The position numbers and the translations under genes are program-made. From Platerodrilus igneus (taxonomy: Eukaryota > Arthropoda > Insecta > Coleoptera > Lycidae): DNA of 64,000 nucleotides. How positions within the stretch are numbered: position 1 is the stretch's first letter; each line of letters starts with the position of its first letter. Location: contig JARFIW010000900.1 in assembly GCA_036346225.1 (NCBI GenBank), forward strand, positions 1,674,001 through 1,738,000, given 5' to 3'. The notes under the pieces are model-generated. The model was given only the letters and a program-made list of their open reading frames with translations. It ran no database searches and had not been told where the DNA came from. This document shows, piece after piece, positions 57,870 through 64,000 of this stretch.

Positions 57870-57912
<43 letters not shown>
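57858..57912. repeat. (TG/TA)n microsatellite
   Basis: 'tgtatgtatgtgtatatatat' followed by a pure AT run, ending exactly where R1 copy 3 begins. Confidence 0.95.
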
Positions 57913-57914
<2 letters not shown>

Positions 57915-58430
57915 CTGTGACTAAGCCTCGTGTTGGAGAGCTACTAAAAGTGCTGTGGATACGGCCTAATACTTGTAAATGTAATAGAAAATATGAAATT
58001 ATTATCTTACATTCCTGTTCATTGCCTGGCTAGCTCAACAGAAATTACGCTATGAAATTTACGAAAATGAAATGAAATAGAAGTCTCAAGATAGATCTAT
58101 GCCCTCAAAAATAATTTTTCTTCATACAAAAGAATATAGAACAGTTTACAGTTTAAGTTCATACATAAAATTATTACTAAAATATTCCTTACCTAATTTT
58201 TGTTAAAATTACAGAACGCAAATTTCTTTTCTTTTGAGTTACAAAAATTTAATTTTGTTGTGGATAATTTACCGCTCGTGAGTGTGATTAGTCAATGATG
58301 CTGCACAAATAATTTAATAATGGTCAAAATGCTTGGAACTTTGACCTCAAAATTTGCTGAAAATTGCAAATAAATATTTTAATATAAGATTAGGAACCTA
58401 TTCTAGCTTACAAATATTTAAATATTTTTA
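57913..58430. repeat. Dispersed repeat R1, copy 3
   Basis: Matches positions 1-610 in order: 'aatagaa.atatgaaatta.tatcttac', 'agaattttat/aaatttac', 'aattacagaac', 'gtggataatttacc', 'caatga(t/c)g', 'aaataattta', 'cctcaaaatt' and 'attctagctta'. The part holding the exon-like 658-782 segment is absent. Confidence 0.65.
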
Positions 58431-59639
58431 ACAGACACCCTCATCACACTTATTTTACCATTCTCAGTGATTAATTTGTATGTAATATGTAAAGTAGGGA
58501 TTTCAGTATTTTTAAACGCGTTTTAAGGTATCTCAAAAATAATTATTTTTACATACACGGCTCAAATGAAATTGAATGGTTTTTGTGTTTTCATTTTAAA
58601 ATAATAGCAAATTTTAAGTATAGGTATTTCTTAAAAGTAAGTAGTTATGCATATGGCTGAAATGAATTAATTTAAAAATTGGGAATCTTTTCACACTCCG
58701 CAATAAATGTAATACACAGGATTTAATTACATTATAAGGGTTTTTTATATTTTGTAATGACGCGAGCGAAATGCATGTCTTTGTATTTTAATGGTAATGA
58801 AATACGCTTATTTGTATACAGGGTAGAGAAATTAAATATTGCGACATTTTAATGTTTCCCGTTTTCTTCTCTTTAGAGGGATTTTTCATACAATTTTGAT
58901 GTTCAATGACCTCTCGTGACCTCTTTATCACATCAATATATTGCTGTGATATTTCAACAATATGCAATGTGCATAACTGCTGCATGGGTTAACTGCCTCA
59001 TTCAGGATGTCGAACACCATTGTATAAAAACTTAAAAAATCTATCGCAAAAAAGCAATCTCCTATCGTCCTAAAAAATACAAACATGAGACTCAATAAAT
59101 TTGACTACGCATAGTGTGTGATTTGTTATACAATCACAAACAACTATTATTCAATCTCGAATTCTAATTTTCCACAACTTTTTAAATTGTATGTACAACA
59201 CCTCAAATATTTCCTTTTTACAAAATTATAATTATCATTTACATAATCAAATAAATCTAACCCAAAAATCAAAATTCAACTCTTTTCACACTATCTTCGA
59301 TAAAACCTTCTTATTACCAAATCTCGCTAAAATACTTTTACCGAAGTCGAACAATTATGATTTGTATTGTTACGGTGCTCTATATTTTTCATATTTACCT
59401 CTAATTTCTTATTAACATCGCTTCTTTTTATTGCAATTACATAATTCCCAAAATAAGTACTTGATTTCTCACAGACACTCATATAAATTTCTCTCATCCT
59501 CATTAAAATTGTTATCACCGATACCCTAATTTGAATTTTTATCGCCTTTATTCTATTCCTCCTTAATCTCTTCTTCCTCAAGATTTTCAATTTTATCATT
59601 GCAACTTGTAGAAATACCTAATTCTTCATCTTGGGAATA
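58431..59639. other. No gene recognised
   Basis: AT-rich. The part from 59170 on may be the decayed downstream end of the following Gypsy remnant, but no motif confirms it. Confidence 0.4.
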
Positions 59640-60250
59640 TTCAATTAACCTTGAATCTATTTTATCTTGTACTTTCCCCTTGAATACTCAATGTTCTTAA
59701 GCTCTATTTCATTTACTACTTCCTCTAGCTCTTTTACTTCTTCCTCTCTACTTTACTTAATTCTTCATGTATTTCATTTACTTCTTCCACTATTTCATAT
59801 AAATTCAAACTAACACAGTCTTTCTTGACTTCAACATTTACCTCATTATCCCATTTAACATATTCTTCACCACATATAATCCTCTTACTCTTTGCATCGA
59901 TTAACAACTTCAATCTATCAATTACGTCTATTCCAAAAATTGCCTCCATTCTCAATCCTGGTACAACCATCAATTTTATCTTCTCTAACTCACGTCATTT
60001 GCCATGTTATTTATACTTGCGAACTTTCTGTTGTTCGGTGCTATTAAGTAACGTTTCTTCATGGGCATCAAGTCATTATTTAATTTGTGTACGTTGTTTT
60101 TAATAAAATTTTCCGAAATTAGTGATGCTTCAGCTGTATCTTCAAACGAGTTGCTCTTTACTTTTAAATTTACATTACTTATTTACGTAGGGTATCGACC
60201 CTGTAAAATTATATTTCTTTTTTAATGCAACTAGCGAAATCATTATTCTC
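59640..60250 (-). pseudogene. Gypsy protease remnant related to the young LTR element
   Basis: The minus strand reads DTAEASLISENFIKNNV, MPMKKRYLIAPNNRKFAS, then in another frame VPGLRMEAIFGIDVIDRLKL. This is collinear with the protease of the element at 28801-36200 (DTGAEASLISEEF, MPIKRSHLVAPNKKKFAV, VPGLKFQSILGVDCMMKLGV). The active-site Gly codon is missing and there is a frame break, so it is inactive. It shows that an older related family is present in this genome. Confidence 0.72.
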
Positions 60251-61202
60251 AAAGATGGCAGAGTTAAGAGATCAGAGAGCGATTACCTTGAAATTTTCTT
60301 ATTTTTTATGTTTTGAACACTTTGGTATCTTATAAACACACTCATTCAAAGCTAATACTGTAATCTAAACCACGCTTATATCCAATTAGAATTTGTTTGT
60401 TATAAAAATCATGGGAAATACGATATTATTTCTAGATCAAGTTTATTGACCTAAATTCCATAAAAATAAAGTTGTTTACGATCTTTTCAAACCAACGGAA
60501 TTTTAAAAATTCCCAACTACGCCAATTAAAATTGAAATTTTAAACTCTTACCAGGATTTACTTTAGGAAAAACCATTATACCCATATAATTAAGTGTCTA
60601 TTGCCTATTTTTCAGACAACTGCCTCGGTAAACAAGTTGGTATTTGTTTAAAATAACATTTCCATCAGATTCCTTTGGAAAATTTATGACTTGGAATTTT
60701 TTTCAAGTTGTATTTTATAATACAAAAAACAATATCTAATAGATTATTTTTAATGGACTTCAACGACACTATTTTATAAACAAATTCAAAATTTCGATTT
60801 TAGCTGGATATTATAGGTCTTAAAACCACCTTTTTAACGATGTGCCACATGCCTACAAGAAAAACAAAAGCTATTCTGTATTTTAAAAAAATACTTTTTT
60901 TTGTAGGTATAGTAACCCTGTAACAAATATAAATTCTAAGGTATTAACCATTGAAGTCGCTTCTATTTGTTACCCTTCTGTGGCATTTGATTTCATTAAT
61001 TTGCATTATAATGTCAGAAGAAACAATTTCGTAATAGAAATAAACGTTAATACCATTTAATTCGCTTTAAATTTATTTTAAGAATACATACATTCTTTCG
61101 TAGCAAATACTATAAAATTATTCTAGAAATTGAACGTCTTAAAATACGTTATACCCATGTCACTTGTGTTGCCTATTACGTAGGCGGTCTGTATCCAATT
61201 TT
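60251..61202. other. No gene recognised
   Basis: AT-rich, no motif seen. Confidence 0.4.
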
Positions 61203-61274
61203 AAGCGTCACCTCGTGACACCTTCCACAAGTGCTATATTTAGCGCTTGTGGAAAGTGTCACGAGGTGACGCTT
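61203..61274. repeat. Near-perfect hairpin, 33-bp arms, 6-base loop
   Basis: Arms 61203-61235 and 61242-61274 pair with two mismatches ('aagcgtcacctcgtgacacc' begins the left arm). Each arm itself contains the imperfect palindrome gtcac-ctc-gtgac. It is followed by a GC-richer stretch to about 61760. Confidence 0.88.
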
Positions 61275-63227
61275 CAGACAGCTCACCTGTTACATATATT
61301 GATAGGAGCGAGGATAACTTGAGTGCAACGATAACAGGGCAAGCGAAAGAAAATGTTGGCGCATTTATGTGCTAGCTGGAGTTTGAGGATCGTTATTTAG
61401 GTTGACGATCGTTTTAGAAGGCGCCGGGATGTTAAAGGTTCCCCGGGCTTTGGTAAAGCGGCCTAAGTGTTAAACAAACGTAACAACGTGGTAATCTAAC
61501 CTCGGTATCCACTAACGTGCATTTTTTTATTATGAAGGAATTGTTGTAACAGGAAGTATTTGAGATCGCTCAAATGGCGTTTGTTTAATTAAGGAGTATG
61601 ACGTCAGATGTCAGCCGTTTACTTCGGAACTCACATAAACGAGATTTTGTTGCCAGGATAAAGTCCGGTGCTTTTGATTTGGAAATCTTTATCTGAAGCT
61701 GGAGTTTTTACGTGTATAAACGCCAGGTATTTAGAATCCTAATAGGTGCGGGAGCCGATTCCCGGTGTGTTTAAATTTTTTTATGTTGACTACGGTTGAA
61801 GCTTTATTATCACGTTTATAAACTTTTGAAAATGTTCGTACAATTACTAAAGATATTAAATTTAAGGAGAGTATAAATTTTGCATTTAGGATTTCTTATA
61901 AACGATCGTAAAAATTACAATGCTCAGATATTTTTTGTTAAGTGTCGAAATTAAAAATTTTATTAGAGAAAGATAACCTTGTTTTTTTTTTGAAGTCAAT
62001 TAAAATATTTTCTAGAACACGTGAAATAAGCATGTGGTCTTATAATAAGTTTGTAAAGTCCAAATTTCAACTAAATATGTCTATTTATAGTAAGCTTGAT
62101 AAATAGTAGATTAACTGTGTTATTCCTATGCCATGTCAACCTGAACAATTTTAATTTATTTAATCTATATACTTTTTGGATACCTTTTTGTAAAAAAGCT
62201 ACGTGTGAGTTATTTTGGAACTTGTTGTGAACCAATCTAACAAATCTGTCAATTGGGGTTATTAAAATTTTGTTTGTGAAAATGTTATCAAGTGGCAAAA
62301 TTTCATTAACTAAGAGAAAATTTATGAATCCTTATTACATAGAAAAATTTAATTTTAGTTTTGAAAATCAATCTTGTGATTTTGTTTACATGTATAAAAA
62401 AATATAAAAGAAAAGAAAGAAAAGAATTACTTACGTAAAATTTCTGGTTCAAAACACTAAGTCTTTTTACAATTTAAGAAAACAAATTTTGAGTAATGAA
62501 ACTTGAGGGACACTCAAGCCGAGTAATGTTATAGAAGTGAAGTAAACGACTTCTTTCTAATATTTATTTTTAAGTATAACACTTTTAGTGTTATAGTTTC
62601 AAGATGATTAAATTATGAGTATTGCTGAATTTTTTTTTGTTGTGAGACACAAACTGTGCCTTTTGATTAAAAATTTATTGTGTGGCATTTTCTTTCAGGA
62701 TCATCGGAACAGGAAGTGAAGTAGATACATTTAAGAGGCTTCTAGAGGTGTTGTTTTATTTAATTTGTATGTTCTTGATAGTCCCTATAACCTCTGAGTT
62801 TCTGCATCTTCTCATAGGATACTTTTGTTTCTTTTGTTGCCCATATAGATGTAGTGGCGCTCAATTCCCCTCCCCCTTTTTTATATCTGTGTATAGTTGA
62901 GTTTACTTTACATCCACGCCCATTCACATTGCTCACCCTTAGGTTAATACCCAGACTAAGCTGTGAATATCGCGAAATTCGTGGGTCTATTGGAAGCAAC
63001 AACAAAATTGTTTCATTGACACCTAACGTCAGAATAGATGTGCTGGTGTGCCCGATTCTCGTCAGAAAGTTGTTTCACTGGCGCGCAACGCGAGGCTCTC
63101 GTTTGGTAAACTCACACGAAAATTGTTTCAACCCTATAGCAGGAAATATTTGTTTTTCGCTATTGAAAAAGTATTCCATACGTTTTGTAATATTCAGAAA
63201 TCTTTTTGCTTCACTTTTCATTTATAT
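61275..63227. other. GC-richer patch then AT-rich DNA, no gene recognised
   Basis: 61290-61760 is richer in G and C, with CpG-containing words, and could be a first exon or promoter, but shows no motif. A strong acceptor-like 'gcattttctttcag' ends at 62698 and is followed by a frame open for about 65 codons (IIGTGSEVDTFKRLLEV...). The protein is not recognised and there is no good donor. Confidence 0.35.
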
Positions 63228-63407
63228 TATCAAAGTTAACGATATCATTTTATAATAACAGGCAGTTGTATGTGACAAAGCAAAAAAATTGAATTACAGA
63301 TCTGTCAAACAAATATGCTATCAGAGTTAACGACACCATTTCGTAATAGTAGCGGTTGAATGTGACAAAGCAATCAATGGAATTACAGATATGTCAAACA
63401 AATTCTA
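63228..63407. repeat. Tandem duplication, two 90-bp units
   Basis: Units 63228-63317 and 63318-63407 share 'ctatca(a/g)agttaacga', 'gtgacaaagca', 'tgaattacagat' and 'tgtcaaacaaat'. Confidence 0.85.
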
Positions 63408-63663
63408 AACCTCAAATAAATTTGTATTTGTTGTAAGTTATGGCGTTTGTTGTGTTGTAATTTTAAAGAAAATAATAAATAAATAACTTTAAATGGCATA
63501 ATTTTCAAGCGAGGAAAGGTTTGATATGCTAAGCACTTATTTACAGTCTTTTCAAAATTCTAACACAGAATCCGCCAGATATTTAGATTGGTATCCTAAA
63601 AGACGACAACCGCATAAGACATATTTTAGAAAAATAGTAATAAATTTATGACTTGGAATTAAG
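63408..63663. other. Short spacer, nothing recognised
   Basis: AT-rich. Confidence 0.4.
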
Positions 63664-64000
63664 TTTCATCATCATTTTGTTTTCGACCTTACTTAAGGTC
63701 GGTTTGACGCAGCTCTAACTCCTTTTCCATTCTGTGCTAATCTAAAAAGCTCTACATACCCTTCACAACCTAAATTTCTAATAATTTGACTAATATAGTT
63801 TGGTCTAGGTCTTCCTATATCCTTTTTCCTATCCACCTGGCTCTACATAGATATTAGCAACCTGATGGTTGTTAAAGAACTCTAACATGTTTACATGATT
63901 ACCATTTATAAGGAAATGAAATATAACCTGGTTATCCGCTTCAAAAAGGAAAAGTGTTAAATTATATGTTATGATAAGGCTTAAGCAACGAATGGCTGCC
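63664..64000 (-). mobile_element. RTE-tailed short element, second copy, cut by window end
   Basis: Matches 7848-8200 almost base for base, including 'cttacttaaggtcgg', 'ggttgttaaagaactctaac', 'ccgcttcaaaaaggaaaagtg' and the start of the head unit 'taaggcttaagcaacgaa'. The simple tail is 'catcatcat' at 63667. At this length and similarity it is a separate family, not just a LINE fragment. Confidence 0.85.

Noticed and set aside
59191..59415. 74-codon plus-strand frame
   Set aside because: Overlaps the minus-strand Gypsy remnant region and has a random AT-rich composition.
1..64000. CRISPR arrays, bacterial operons, rRNA or canonical tRNA genes
   Set aside because: No regularly spaced repeats, no ribosome-binding sites with long frames, and no tRNA fold outside the SINE heads.

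Overview
The window looks like a stretch of arthropod, most probably insect, nuclear DNA. It is strongly AT-rich and has no operons and no long intact host reading frame. It is filled with broken transposable elements of insect type: RTE-clade LINEs, Gypsy LTR elements, Tc1/mariner DD41D elements, hAT relatives, tRNA-derived SINEs, foldback elements and (AT)n tracts. No complete host gene could be supported. A few exon-like pieces with splice-like borders (near 1-115, 658-770 and 22070-22136) may belong to genes with large introns. All identifications come from translating by eye and recognising motifs; no database search was possible.

Layout 0-20 kb. Positions 1-1700 hold a tandemly duplicated segment with exon-like pieces on the minus strand; a third copy lies at 57.9-58.4 kb. 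At 4.4-6.8 kb is a broken plus-strand gene with a recognisable intron. An RTE-derived short element (7.85-8.34 kb) abuts a nearly full-length minus-strand RTE LINE (8.34-11.6 kb). Next come a SINE with a perfect 14-bp target duplication (11.9-12.2 kb), a DUF4371/hAT pseudogene (13.1-14.4 kb) and a degenerate gene of uncertain family at 15.8-17.2 kb. The 3' end of that gene's locus recurs inverted at 19.1-19.6 kb. A second LINE tail, a degenerate tandem repeat and a GGA-rich minisatellite close this part.

Layout 20-42 kb. There is a dispersed repeat (20.3-21.0 kb, again at 41.0-41.7 kb), a second SINE beside a Gypsy RNase H/integrase remnant (23.2-24.4 kb), a 250-bp foldback, mariner remnants, a possible solo LTR (26.6-27.1 kb) and a 1.07-kb long inverted repeat (27.4-28.5 kb). 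A young LTR retrotransposon (28.8-36.2 kb) follows. It has 2.1-kb LTRs that are nearly identical, a shortened gag-protease-partial RT interior, and an insertion point inside an (AT)n tract. A second RTE LINE with a doubled 3' end (37.5-40.0 kb) and a third SINE come next.

Layout 42-64 kb. A complete-ended DD41D mariner (42759-44633, TA duplications, ~290-bp inverted repeats) is followed by a KIAA1586-like hAT pseudogene (45.1-47.0 kb). An old Gypsy element with both LTRs (50.1-54.3 kb, minus) abuts a hAT remnant (54.3-55.1 kb). The rest holds a direct repeat (55.5/56.3 kb), the third copy of the first repeat, a Gypsy protease remnant (59.6-60.2 kb), a 33-bp-arm hairpin (61.2 kb), a small tandem duplication (63.2 kb) and another RTE-derived short element running off the end.

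The pieces relate as parasites and hosts. The RTE LINEs are the likely source of the machinery that moves the RTE-tailed short elements. The SINEs need some LINE in trans. The short-interior LTR element must have been copied with help from an intact relative; the 59.6-kb fragment is a degenerate cousin. Best candidates for something undescribed are the 15.2-19.6 kb locus, the young defective LTR element and the duplicated exon-like repeat.
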